Source of the DNA: Stieleria marina
Lineage (GTDB): Bacteria; Planctomycetota; Planctomycetia; Pirellulales; Pirellulaceae
Direction of reading: 5' to 3'
Assembly: GCA_007741555.1 (NCBI GenBank)
Contig: CP036526.1
Span: 2,976,001-3,040,000 of the forward strand
DNA length: 64,000 nt
The notes below the pieces were generated by a model. It was given only the letters and a program-made list of their open reading frames with translations. It was not told the origin of the DNA and made no database searches. The translations under genes were made by a program, and so were the position numbers. Shown piece after piece: positions 26,759 to 34,159 of this stretch (the first letter of the stretch is position 1; each line of letters begins with the position of its first letter).

Positions 26759-26961
26759 CATGGTTTTTACGCAAGGCCACGGCTTCGTCCTTGGAGCATC
26801 GTTTGGCTTGCCACATTTGTTCTCTTCGTTGTCGCGTTTTGGTTTGCGACGCCGTGGACACCGCCTCTTTGGCAACGTGGATTCTTTTTGGTAAACTGTT
26901 TAGTGTTGCGACGCTTTTTGACTTCGGAGAGAAGCGGTGTCGTAAAAACCTTCCGTTGGGC
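26753..26961 (+). repeat. attC7 (long type)
   Basis: Left box GCCTAAC, right box GTTGGGC, 209 bp. The inner region (GCAAGGCCACGGCTTCG ... TTGGTAAACTGTTT) defines a long subtype shared with attC12. Confidence 0.9.
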
Positions 26962-26978
26962 GACCTAACCGAGTTGAG

Positions 26979-27299
26979 ATGGACACCGCTCGCAAAGACG
27001 CATATCGCTATCTGCTCTACTGGGCAATGCTCGACATTCGCGGTATCGCTTGGCATCGGTTCCAATGGTGGCGTCCGTTCCGGTTCATTGCGCACCTTCG
27101 TCACGTACGTCGCGCCGGAAACATCGCCGACGCAATGCACAATCTCGCACAACATGCCGCTCTTGATTTCGACCGGTTTGATGAGGCGACGTTCTGGGAT
27201 GCTCTCGACTACGCGCATTCGCAATCGCCGTTGGTTGACCCTTCTCGCTACCGTCAATTGTTCGATGACCGGCTTGCTGAACTCTCGAACTCAAGCTGA
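26979..27299 (+). CDS. Cassette 8: hypothetical protein
   Basis: Cassette 8 spans 26956-27504. ATG 26979, 23 bases from the junction with TTGAG just before it, gives 106 residues. They are rich in aromatic and basic residues (RYLLYWAMLDIRGIAWHRF, WWRPFRFIAHLRHVRR), then a helical C-terminal half (ATFWDALDYAHSQSP). No recognised domain. It could bind nucleic acid or membrane through its basic aromatic N terminus, but that is only a guess from composition. Confidence 0.68.
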   Translation: MDTARKDAYRYLLYWAMLDIRGIAWHRFQWWRPFRFIAHLRHVRRAGNIADAMHNLAQHAALDFDRFDEATFWDALDYAHSQSPLVDPSRYRQLFDDRLAELSNSS

Positions 27300-27304
27300 C
27301 GGTC

Positions 27305-27510
27305 GCCCAACATGGTTTTTACGCTAGGCCGCTCTCGGTTGGAGAATCGCTTGGCCATGAACGCCGATCGCTTCGTTGACGTTTTTCTCCGATGGAGACA
27401 GCGGCACACCCTCGCTCTTTGTTCAAGCGACGTCCACTTGGTACAATAGATCGTGATGCGACATCTTTCGGTTCCGCTGGGACGGGTGTCGTAAAAACCT
27501 TCCGTTGTGC
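27305..27510 (+). repeat. attC8 (long type)
   Basis: Left box GCCCAAC, right box GTTGTGC, 206 bp. The centre differs from attC7/12 (GCCGCTCTCGGTTGGAGAATCG). Cassette ends pair as GTTGGGCGACC with GGTCGCCCAAC. Confidence 0.9.
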
Positions 27511-27526
27511 GGACTCATCAAATCCA

Positions 27527-27850
27527 GTGGTTGACCAACTTCGCATATCGCATGAGGACTACCTTGACCTCGTTCGGGAGATCCACAAACTCCCGCGCCA
27601 ACGTGAAACCATCTGTCTCGACTGCAAAACGACGTTCTCGTATTTGACACTCGACACATACGTCAAGTGCCCGCACTGTGGTCGCCAAACGAAGACTCGG
27701 TCGTTCGGTGGCTACAACGAACCGCAAGACGTGATTGAAGCCGTGCTGGCATGGCTCGGTGACGGCCCTGCGTTTGACGAACTGATGCGACGCCGAAACG
27801 AGTTCTTTGATCGGGAACTGCTCGATGAATCGCTGGACGATGACGACTGA
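27527..27850 (+). CDS. Cassette 9: zinc-ribbon protein (copy B)
   Basis: Cassette 9 (27505-27989) matches cassette 1 base for base as far as I can read, offset 4404. GTG 27527, 22 bases from the junction, gives the same 107-residue zinc-ribbon protein (C30/C33/C48/C51). Here the frame is also open upstream through attC8 to 27392, but that extension is attC sequence and unlikely to be translated. The function is unknown. Confidence 0.75.
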   Translation: MVDQLRISHEDYLDLVREIHKLPRQRETICLDCKTTFSYLTLDTYVKCPHCGRQTKTRSFGGYNEPQDVIEAVLAWLGDGPAFDELMRRRNEFFDRELLDESLDDDD

Positions 27851-27859
27851 TTGTCCGCC

Positions 27860-27995
27860 GCACAACATGGTTTTTACGCTAGGCCTACGGCACACCGCTG
27901 TCGTTTGTTCAGGGCGCCATCCGGTGGTAGAATCTACTCTTGTTGAAACTTGACTGGCATCGCAACGGCGGTGTCGTAAAAACCTTCCGTTATGT
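27860..27995 (+). repeat. attC9
   Basis: Left box GCACAAC, right box GTTATGT, 136 bp. Identical to attC1 apart from the right-box bases contributed by the next cassette. Confidence 0.92.
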
Positions 27996-28009
27996 GACCG
28001 AGGCGCTCG

Positions 28010-28312
28010 TTGGATCGTAAACGCGTAATCTACATTGACGTCGATGACACGTTGATCCGCACTGTTGGCACCACGCAGATTCCCATGCCCGCCAGCGCGG
28101 ACTACGTGCGCCGGATGCACTCGGTCGGACACGAACTCTACTGCTGGTCGCGCGGCGGTGGCGACTATTCGCGTGACGTCGCTACATCGCTCGGGATTGT
28201 GGACTGTTTCGTTGCGTTCTTGCCCAAACCGGACGTCTGCCTTGACGATCGCGGCGACAAACTGCTCGACTATTGTGACGTGATCCTGCCGTCAAACGCT
28301 GCGAACCACTGA
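28010..28312 (+). CDS. Cassette 10: HAD-superfamily-like small protein
   Basis: Cassette 10 spans 27990-28475. TTG 28010, 20 bases from the junction with GAGG at -9, gives 100 residues. They start RVIYIDVDDTLIRTVG, the DxDxT motif I of haloacid-dehalogenase phosphatases. HELYCWSRGGGDYSRDVA fits motif II (Ser in CWSRG), and KPDVCLDDRGDKLLD supplies the Lys and acidic motif III/IV. The length is at the minimum for a capless HAD fold. Phosphatase activity is plausible, but the substrate is unknown. Confidence 0.78.
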   Translation: MDRKRVIYIDVDDTLIRTVGTTQIPMPASADYVRRMHSVGHELYCWSRGGGDYSRDVATSLGIVDCFVAFLPKPDVCLDDRGDKLLDYCDVILPSNAANH

Positions 28313-28344
28313 CCGAAGCCAATGCTCGACCCATGCTCGCGGTC

Positions 28345-28481
28345 ACATAACATGGTTTTTACGCTAGGCCTTCGGCACACCTTCGTTGGTAGGCAACGTG
28401 CGCGGGCATTCGTACAATCTTTCGTGATTCTTACATCGCTCGCTTCGTTTAGGGCGGTGTCGTAAAAACCTTCCGTTGTAC
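28345..28481 (+). repeat. attC10
   Basis: Left box ACATAAC, right box GTTGTAC, 137 bp, majority type. Cassette ends pair as GTTATGTGACC with GGTCACATAAC. Confidence 0.93.
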
Positions 28482-28490
28482 GGCCCTACC

Positions 28491-28820
28491 ATGGATAGCG
28501 TCCTATACACTCGCGACGAAATCGCGGCGTTGCCTGACGACGCTTGGCCGCAGCGGGGCGTCTACTGCCAGAAATGCCGCCAATTCATCCCGTAGTTCGT
28601 TGACGTGACCGATTCCGATATCGAGCGCCTCTCAGATGCCCACATGGGCGCTCGCATGAAGTTCGTCCGTGACGCCACTGGTTGCTCACCACGCTGGGCC
28701 AAGATTTGGGCGCTGCATCGCGACGGCGGGCACGACACCGCGCCGTGCCCTGAATGCGGCGAGCCACTGCGAACCGAACTCGCCAAACAGTGCCTCGCTT
28801 GCGGCGCTGATTGGCATTGA
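28491..28820 (+). pseudogene. Cassette 11: zinc-ribbon ORF interrupted by an in-frame amber codon
   Basis: Cassette 11 spans 28476-28976. ATG 28491, 15 bases from the junction, opens a 34-codon frame ending VYCQKCRQFIP-TAG (28593-28595). The same frame continues without another stop: FVDVTDSDIERLSDAHMG through CPECGEPLRTELAKQCLACGADWH, to TGA at 28818-28820. Together this is a 109-residue protein with three CxxC pairs split by one nonsense codon, most simply a CAG-to-TAG change. Alternatively, GTG 28605 restarts a 71-residue product with CPEC/CLAC intact. Confidence 0.6.
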
Positions 28821-28845
28821 TACCGTGCTGCCGCTCCACCGGGCC

Positions 28846-28982
28846 GTACAACATGGTTCTTACGCTAGGCCTTCGGCACACCTTCGTTCGTTTGGCAACG
28901 GGCGTTGGCATTGGTACAATTTCTCGTGATTCAAACTCCACCGCTTCGTTTAGGGCGGTGGCGTAAAAACCTTCCGTTAGGC
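28846..28982 (+). repeat. attC11
   Basis: Left box GTACAAC, right box GTTAGGC, 137 bp, majority type with GGTTCTTACG in the left arm against CGTAAAAACC. Cassette ends pair as GTTGTACGGCCC with GGGCCGTACAAC. Confidence 0.92.
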
Positions 28983-28991
28983 GTCCGCAGG

Positions 28992-29339
28992 TTGACCGAG
29001 AATCCATACGAATCGCCAACGGCTTCAGTTTCAACCGCTCCGCGACGACGCTCGTTTCGTCGTTACGCAGTCGTGACGACTACAACCATTGCGTGCTGGC
29101 TGGTCGCGACTGCCCTGCTTTTCCTGCTTGGCGTGCTGATCTTTGCGGATGGCAATGTTTCGTTTGAATACTCGCCGTCACCAACGATTACTGCACCGCT
29201 TGGCGATCCGACTATTTCAACGCACCTCTTTTACATCAACACATTCGGTGCCATCTTGCTTTGGTGCGCTGCTGTCGCGCTGACGCTTGCGGCCGTCAAT
29301 GGATTTATCGCGTTCCGGCGGGGCAAAGCGGACGCCTAA
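28992..29339 (+). CDS. Cassette 12: small membrane protein with NPYxSP N terminus
   Basis: Cassette 12 spans 28977-29536. TTG 28992, 15 bases from the junction, begins MTENPYESPTAS and gives 115 residues. There are two hydrophobic helices (TTTIACWLVATALLFLLGVLI, FGAILLWCAAVALTLAAVNGF) around a short exposed loop, with a basic C terminus. The TAA stop (29337-29339) is part of the attC left box GCCTAAC, as in cassette 7. The function is unknown. It shares the NPYxSP start with cassettes 5 and 15. Confidence 0.72.
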   Translation: MTENPYESPTASVSTAPRRRSFRRYAVVTTTTIACWLVATALLFLLGVLIFADGNVSFEYSPSPTITAPLGDPTISTHLFYINTFGAILLWCAAVALTLAAVNGFIAFRRGKADA

Positions 29340-29542
29340 CATGGTTTTTACGCAAGGCCACGGCTTCGCCATTGGAGCATCGCTTGGCTTGCCATGGTGA
29401 TTCGCTCCGTTGTCGCGTTTTCATTTGCAACGCCGTGGACACCGCCTCTTTGGTAACGCGGTTTCTTTTTGGTAAACTGTTTTGTGTTGCGACGCTTAAT
29501 GCCTTCGGAGAGAAGCGGTGTCGTAAAAACCTTCCGTTATGT
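29334..29542 (+). repeat. attC12 (long type)
   Basis: Left box GCCTAAC, right box GTTATGT, 209 bp, closely similar to attC7 throughout. Confidence 0.9.
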
Positions 29543-29576
29543 GACCTACCGTAAGCGCATCGCGACGGAATGCACA

Positions 29577-29822
29577 ATGAAGTTCACACTGCAATTGCTG
29601 GCCGTGACTGGGTTGGCGCCCATCATGCTGGCTGGATGTTCGTCGCCCGCCTCGCAAGCGTCGCCTGAGTCCGTCCGCGACCCGCTTGGGATCGACCAGG
29701 CGGTCAATGACTACTACTTTCCCAACGGTGTCCCTGCCGCAAATGGCGACTCTGAATCTGCTGCAAATGATACTGAGGCTGATGGTGCCGCAGACTCGTC
29801 CGCAATGGACGATCTGCCGTAG
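29577..29822 (+). CDS. Cassette 13: small lipoprotein
   Basis: Cassette 13 spans 29537-29963. ATG 29577, 40 bases from the junction, gives 81 residues with a lipoprotein signal (LLAVTGLAPIMLAGCSS, lipobox LAGC). A short, acidic, Ala/Asp/Ser-rich mature part of about 60 residues follows, probably disordered. The function is unknown. Confidence 0.72.
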   Translation: MKFTLQLLAVTGLAPIMLAGCSSPASQASPESVRDPLGIDQAVNDYYFPNGVPAANGDSESAANDTEADGAADSSAMDDLP

Positions 29823-29832
29823 GTTGCCGGTC

Positions 29833-29969
29833 ACATAACATGGTTTTTACGCTAGGCCTCCGGCACACCTTCTATGGTTGGTCACGCAGGCTGGCATTGG
29901 TACAAATTCTAGCGATTCAAACATCGCTCGCTGCGTTCAGGGCGTTGGCGTAAAAAAATTCCGTTAGCT
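29833..29969 (+). repeat. attC13
   Basis: Left box ACATAAC, right box GTTAGCT, 137 bp, majority type, but with TAAAAAAATTCC in place of TAAAAACCTTCC: the first sign of decay towards the distal end. Confidence 0.9.
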
Positions 29970-30011
29970 GCATCCGGTTATTGCCTGATTGAGAGATCGG
30001 ATGGAAAAGAC

Positions 30012-30908
30012 GTGTTCACGAAAATTGGGAACGACGATCGAAGCAACTTGATTGGATCGATCTGGATGGTCATCTCCATGGCCGCTTTCGCAGTCGAAGA
30101 CACGTTTGTCAAAACTGCCGCCGAGATGCTTCCCGTTGGCCAGATACTGATTGTGTTCGGTTTGGGGGGACTGTTTCTTTTTGCCTGCATCGCAAAGCTA
30201 AACAAAGACCGACTGTTCGCTCCGGATGCATTCTCTCCAACGATGCGTGTCCGGATGCTGTTCGAGATTGCCGGCCGACTGTTTTACGTTCTCGCGATTT
30301 CGTTGACTCCCCTGTCTGCAACGATGGTGATCCTGCAGGCAACCCCGTTGGTCGTGATTTTGGGAGCCGCGATAGTCTTTCGCGAAAAGGTGGGGTTAAG
30401 ACGATGGATCGCTGTTTTTGTGGGGCTAATAGGCGTTGTCATCGTGGTCGGCCCCGGCACGGATAGTTTTTCGGTGCTTTCGGTTCTGGGAGTGATTGGG
30501 CTATTGGGTTTTGCGGGGCGCGACTTGGCTAGCCGAGTTGCACCCATCACGGTTAGCACTTCGATGCTGGGGTTCTATGGATTTGTATCCGTTTTTGTTG
30601 CTGGCGTTCTGTTCGCTGCTTGGGAACGGGCTGCCTTTGTCTGGCCCGATGTCGAAGTTGCCCTCTGCCTAGTTGGTTCCGTGCTGGTGGGAGTGGCTGC
30701 CTATGCGTCCTTGATGAAAGCCATGCGCACTGGCGAAGTGTCTGCGGTAACTCCCTTTAGATATACGCGTTTGCTCTTCGGAATCGGCTTTGGCGTTTTG
30801 CTATTTGGTGAACTCTTGAGCATTCAAATGCTGATTGGATCGGGGCTGATTGTTGTCTCTGGTTTGTGCATACTCTGGAAGAAAAGATCTGCAGCAGCGA
30901 CAGCTTAG
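30012..30908 (+). CDS. Cassette 14: EamA/DMT-family transporter
   Basis: GTG 30012 (GGAAAAG just upstream) gives 298 residues with about ten transmembrane helices in two repeats. ISMAAFAVEDTFVKTAAEMLP and LTPLSATMVILQATPLVVILGAAIVFREKVGLRRW are typical of EamA/RhaT drug-metabolite transporters; the second repeat ends TPFRYTRLLFGIGFGVLLFGE. The substrate is unknown. It follows attC13 directly and is followed by a decayed attC (31001-31204), so it appears to be a 1.2-kb cassette, large for this array. Alternatively it is the first chromosomal gene beyond the intact array. Confidence 0.88.
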   Translation: MFTKIGNDDRSNLIGSIWMVISMAAFAVEDTFVKTAAEMLPVGQILIVFGLGGLFLFACIAKLNKDRLFAPDAFSPTMRVRMLFEIAGRLFYVLAISLTPLSATMVILQATPLVVILGAAIVFREKVGLRRWIAVFVGLIGVVIVVGPGTDSFSVLSVLGVIGLLGFAGRDLASRVAPITVSTSMLGFYGFVSVFVAGVLFAAWERAAFVWPDVEVALCLVGSVLVGVAAYASLMKAMRTGEVSAVTPFRYTRLLFGIGFGVLLFGELLSIQMLIGSGLIVVSGLCILWKKRSAAATA

Positions 30909-31000
30909 TGATATTGATTGACTGTTTCTTTCGTCGCTCATTTTGATGATGCGCTGTCCAGTCGTCGTCGCATCTTGACGCCGCGTTTGCGGAGGCATCC

Positions 31001-31204
31001 AGCCTGGATTTTGCGCAAGGTCGCGGCTTTGTCGTGAGGACGTCTTTGGGTTCACGGCGTCTATTGCTCCGGGCACGTTCCATTGGGGCAAGCCCGTTAT
31101 TGCCTTTGGTTTTTGGCGACGGGGGTTCGCCTTGGTATCATCTTTCGTAGTTCAATGCCGTACTTTTGGGTTGCGAAGCGGTGGCGTCTTACTTTCGATT
31201 GTGC
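31001..31204 (+). repeat. Decayed attC (attC14)
   Basis: GGATTTTGCGCAAGGTCGCG corresponds to GGTTTTTACGCAAGGCCACG of the long attC type. TTGGTATCATCTTTCGTAG matches TTGGTACAATCTTTCGTGA, and GCGGTGGCGTCTTACTT then ATTGTGC stands where GCGGTGTCGTAAAAACC and GTTRTGC are expected. The length of 204 bp fits the long class. Confidence 0.6.
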
Positions 31205-31214
31205 AGGTTTACTG

Positions 31215-31559
31215 ATGATCCGATCTGACAATCCGTACAATCCGCCTGGCTCTGTAGTGGGCACCCTTGAACCCGCGTCGCTTTCTTCCTTTCCGCGCGG
31301 TTTCCTCAGCCTGCAAGTTGCCGTTGCCGTTTTCTGCGTTGTCGTAGGTTTATCGGAATCCAATGACACTCTGCACTGGGCTCAGGCGTTAGTTCCGTTG
31401 GTCTACCTTTTTGCACCGTTTCTATTGGTGTCGCCTCTGATTCTGCTTGGATTATGCACGGTACGCCGCATAGATTGTCGGCGTTTCACGATTGCGTTCG
31501 TCGCGTCGGTCGGACTTAGCTTCGTCGGCTTTCTGGGCACGCTCCCGCTGGTGCAATGA
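31215..31559 (+). CDS. Cassette 15: small membrane protein with NPYxxP N terminus
   Basis: ATG 31215 lies about 16 bases from the presumed decayed junction and gives 114 residues: MIRSDNPYNPPG, then three hydrophobic helices (FLSLQVAVAVFCVVVGL, LVPLVYLFAPFLLVSPLILLGL, FTIAFVASVGLSFVGFLG). The N-terminal NPY motif and topology match cassettes 5 and 12. The following sequence CCGCACGGCATGG resembles an attC left box (GCACAACATGG). Confidence 0.68.
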   Translation: MIRSDNPYNPPGSVVGTLEPASLSSFPRGFLSLQVAVAVFCVVVGLSESNDTLHWAQALVPLVYLFAPFLLVSPLILLGLCTVRRIDCRRFTIAFVASVGLSFVGFLGTLPLVQ

Positions 31560-31999
31560 GCCGCACGGCATGGTTCGAATGCAGAGGCGGCAAATGCACT
31601 TTGCATTGGTTCAATCTCTGAAGAAGCGTAACGCGTGTCTCTTGTTGTCATCGTTTGGCGTGTCATCAGCGGAAGAGCGAAAACCGTCGCCGGCAGCCTG
31701 CGACCGACAGGGAGGCCCTGCGTCAGTGTTTCGATGATCAATTGGCCTCGCATTCGACGCGTTCAAGCTGACGATTGTGATGTTCAATCGCGCTGGCTAA
31801 AACGAAAGCGATGGCTGCTCGAAGTGATCCGGGATCGAAGTTCGTCGTTTTGGTAGACGTCGATTTGCACTGGCGGCAAATCGTTTCACGGGATGCCGAG
31901 ACCAGAGATAAGGTCGAGGTTCAGTCGACCTAGGGTTGCTATTGTGTGTGCCAAATCAAAAGAAAATTGAGGAGCAGGAATAGGATGCGTTGTGATTTT
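31560..31999. other. 440 bp beyond the array without a gene
   Basis: The left 135 bp is the decayed attC15. From 31696 to 31999 I see no ORF with a credible start, no terminator and no repeat; it may be eroded cassette DNA. Confidence 0.4.
31561..31695 (+). repeat. Decayed attC (attC15)
   Basis: CCGCACGGCATGGTTCGAATGCAGAGGC parallels the left end; GCATTGGTTCAATCTCT parallels GCATTGGTACAATCTCT; and GCGAAAACCGTCGCCGG stands where CGTAAAAACCTTCCGTT is expected. The length of 135 bp fits the short class. Confidence 0.45.
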
Positions 32000-33796
32000 T
32001 TAGTCCTGCGAAGGTGGTTCGTTCTGCGGCGAATCCATTTGCCGTGCGGGCAGCAGGTAGCAGATGGCTTGGCGGTCGTTTCGCACTAGCAAGTGTCGGC
32101 CTGCGACGGTGGGGATGTTCCATGTTTTTGATTGCAACGCTTCGAGTCGGCCGAGTTCACGGTATTCGTCGGCATCTGCGGCAGCAAACACGACATCACC
32201 GGGTTCCGATTGGGCCACCAAGACATCGTCGATCAGGACAACCTGGCCTTGCCCAAAGCGTTCGCGGCGCGATTGGCTCCAAAGTGGTTTGCCTGTGCGG
32301 AGGTCGGCGGCTTGCAGAGTTCCATTGCTGAGTCCGTAACCGATTTGATCTCGAACACAGGTGTGGTTGAACTTCGTTTTTAAAACTCGGTTGGACGTCC
32401 AGATGGCTTCGGTCGTCATTTCGTCGGACTTCGAACGGTTGACCTGGAAGACACCGCTGCCACCTCCGTAGCCTTTACCGATGACGAACCGGTCGCCGCC
32501 GATGGGAATCACGGAGGCACAGTTGGCGTTGGTGCTAGTGGACCCGGGCCAGGGCACCGACCACAGCGTTTCGCCCGATGCAGGAGCGTGTCCTGTGATC
32601 GTTTTTTCGTTGACGGACACAAGCTGCGGTTGATCTGCTAGCGTTAGCAACATAGGCGACGCATAAGCAAACTGGTCACGACCAGCTTTCCATTTGACAT
32701 CGCCGGTGTTGCTGTCGAGGGCGATCAGGCTTTTGCTGGTTGGCGTCATCCCTTGATCATCGATCGACGCAGGATCCACGGGACCGCCAAAGCTGACGAC
32801 GACCATGTTCGATTCTTTCAGGACTAACGGTGACGATGCGTGTCCCCAGGGAGCGGCGGACAAAAATTCTTCCGCCGACCATTGGGCTTCTGTGAGAAAG
32901 TCTTTGGTCCAAATTCGTTCGCCGGTTTGGAGGTCCAATACGCGAAGCAGGCCCATTGCCCCCATCGCGTAGACTTTGCCGTCGGAGATTGCGGGCGTTG
33001 ATCGTGGGCCAACGCCGCCGAGTGGATTTTCGTGTCGGGCTTCGTGTCGATCGATCCATAGCAATTCGCCGTCTGCGATACGGTAGCAAGTGACGCACTC
33101 CCATTGCTCGCGTTGTTCCAGCGTGACGGCGCGGTCTTGATGCACTGCAAAAGACGACCAACCATCGCCGATGGGTTGGTCCCAAAGAACTTGCGTGTCC
33201 GAGTTGTTTGTGGGAACAGCGAAGAGGCGTTCGGAAACGACGCCAGTTCGATTGGGGCCTAGGAATTGCGGCGAGTCGGCGAGTGCGAACGTTTCGGGGC
33301 CACGGTCGGTCGGCGCAGCTTGGGTTTCATCGAGGGGGGATTCTTGCCACCGGCCGCGAGCGTCTGATCCGAATCGCCAGCTGTACTGCGGCCACATTTC
33401 TCCGCTGAACCCTTGGAATTCAAATGCCGCGACAGACGCTCCGATGAGGCCGAGTGAAATCATCGGAACCAAAAAACGCTGTCCTCGCGACCGGGCCATG
33501 CGGTGAAAGGCGACGAGGCAAAACAAAGCCACTACTGCCATCGCCAGGATCTGGATCATGTTGGCGTTCTGGTAGTCCAAATGAGCGACGTACCACCGGG
33601 CGTACGCCATTGCTGCTCCGGCCAACACGCCGACGATCAGAAGTCCGCGGTACGGAAATTTGATGGCTTTCGTCTGCTTGGTGTCCGTCGATGGTGACAC
33701 GTTCGATCCTGAACCGTCTGAATGCGCACCGCCGCCATCGGTGTTGGACTCAGGTGGGGTGGGGGATTCTGCTGAAAGCGGTGGATTGTCGGACAC
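32000..33796 (-). CDS. PQQ-like beta-propeller repeat membrane protein
   Basis: I set the start at GTG 33796 (598 residues); the frame is open further, and ATG 33865 is an alternative. After a Ser/Pro-rich N terminus there are three transmembrane helices (GLLIVGVLAGAAMAYA, IQILAMAVVALFCLVAF, FLVPMISLGLIGASVA). A large periplasmic domain with PQQ/quinoprotein-type blades follows (QFLGPNRTGVVS, KVYAMGAMGLLRVLDLQTGERIW, SKSLIALDSNTGDVKWKAG). Such proteins are abundant in planctomycetes as scaffolds or uncharacterised dehydrogenase-like proteins; no catalytic residues for a PQQ enzyme are evident. Confidence 0.82.
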   Translation of the reverse strand: MSDNPPLSAESPTPPESNTDGGGAHSDGSGSNVSPSTDTKQTKAIKFPYRGLLIVGVLAGAAMAYARWYVAHLDYQNANMIQILAMAVVALFCLVAFHRMARSRGQRFLVPMISLGLIGASVAAFEFQGFSGEMWPQYSWRFGSDARGRWQESPLDETQAAPTDRGPETFALADSPQFLGPNRTGVVSERLFAVPTNNSDTQVLWDQPIGDGWSSFAVHQDRAVTLEQREQWECVTCYRIADGELLWIDRHEARHENPLGGVGPRSTPAISDGKVYAMGAMGLLRVLDLQTGERIWTKDFLTEAQWSAEEFLSAAPWGHASSPLVLKESNMVVVSFGGPVDPASIDDQGMTPTSKSLIALDSNTGDVKWKAGRDQFAYASPMLLTLADQPQLVSVNEKTITGHAPASGETLWSVPWPGSTSTNANCASVIPIGGDRFVIGKGYGGGSGVFQVNRSKSDEMTTEAIWTSNRVLKTKFNHTCVRDQIGYGLSNGTLQAADLRTGKPLWSQSRRERFGQGQVVLIDDVLVAQSEPGDVVFAAADADEYRELGRLEALQSKTWNIPTVAGRHLLVRNDRQAICYLLPARQMDSPQNEPPSQD

Positions 33797-34159
33797 GAAT
33801 GTTATTTTCGTTTGAGTCTGAAGTTCGGCAAGGTTCGTGCGATCACGTGAGACCGATGGAAGCATTCTGGCGGCCCTGGTAGCATAGCGATACGCCACGG
33901 ACGGATCATTATGCTGTGGAATAGTGAGCCGCGGAATATGCGTGGCTGATTGACGGCGCGTCAGTGTGAATAGGCATTGGGTGGCGTTCCACTGCGTCGT
34001 GAATTGACGATTGGGCGTCCACGTTCGATGGCGTTTGGGTTCGCAATTCTGTCGGAGTAGCCGTCCGGTTAACTGGACGATCCGTGGCAATTCGTATTAT
34101 TCGCACCGACCGATTTCTTCTTGGTCGTCGCAAGCAAAATTATCGGAACTTTGGTAATC
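33797..34159. other. Divergent intergenic region upstream of PQQ-like protein and MoxR
   Basis: The minus-strand frame of the propeller gene stays open to 34090 but loses protein-like composition beyond residue 76. Promoters for both divergent genes should lie here; none is clear by eye. Confidence 0.35.

Larger units (their letters stand above)
23101..31695 (+). mobile_element. Sedentary chromosomal integron cassette array (about 15 cassettes)
   Basis: Thirteen closely related 136-209-bp sites recur between short plus-strand genes. Each begins with an RYYYAAC-like box plus ATGGTTTTTACG and ends CGTAAAAACCTTCC plus GTTRRRY. In every cassette the first bases after G/TT are complementary to the bases just before the AAC box of the same cassette (for example GTTAGCGGACAT and ATGTCCGCTAAC in cassette 4), as expected for excised circles joined at attC. 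The 10-bp arms GGTTTTTACG/CGTAAAAACC and unpaired spacers match folded bottom-strand attC sites. Two further decayed sites extend the array to about 31695. The near-uniform attC family resembles the superintegron repeats of Vibrio. Confidence 0.93.

Noticed and set aside
27518-28132. A 204-codon minus-strand frame across cassette 9, and similar minus-strand frames across other attC sites sharing NGRFLRHR-like peptides.
   Set aside because: The shared peptides are only the translation of the conserved attC arms; the plus-strand genes account for the coding signal.
28593-28595. TAG in cassette 11 as a pyrrolysine or recoded codon.
   Set aside because: No pyl genes or downstream insertion element are seen, and a nonsense mutation is far simpler.
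23101-31695. The regular repeats could be taken for a CRISPR array.
   Set aside because: Repeats are 136-209 bp, imperfect, internally palindromic, and separated by 0.2-0.7 kb of coding DNA; no cas genes are present.
31635-31856. A 73-codon plus-strand frame after cassette 15.
   Set aside because: It crosses the decayed attC, has no conserved character and no ribosome binding site.
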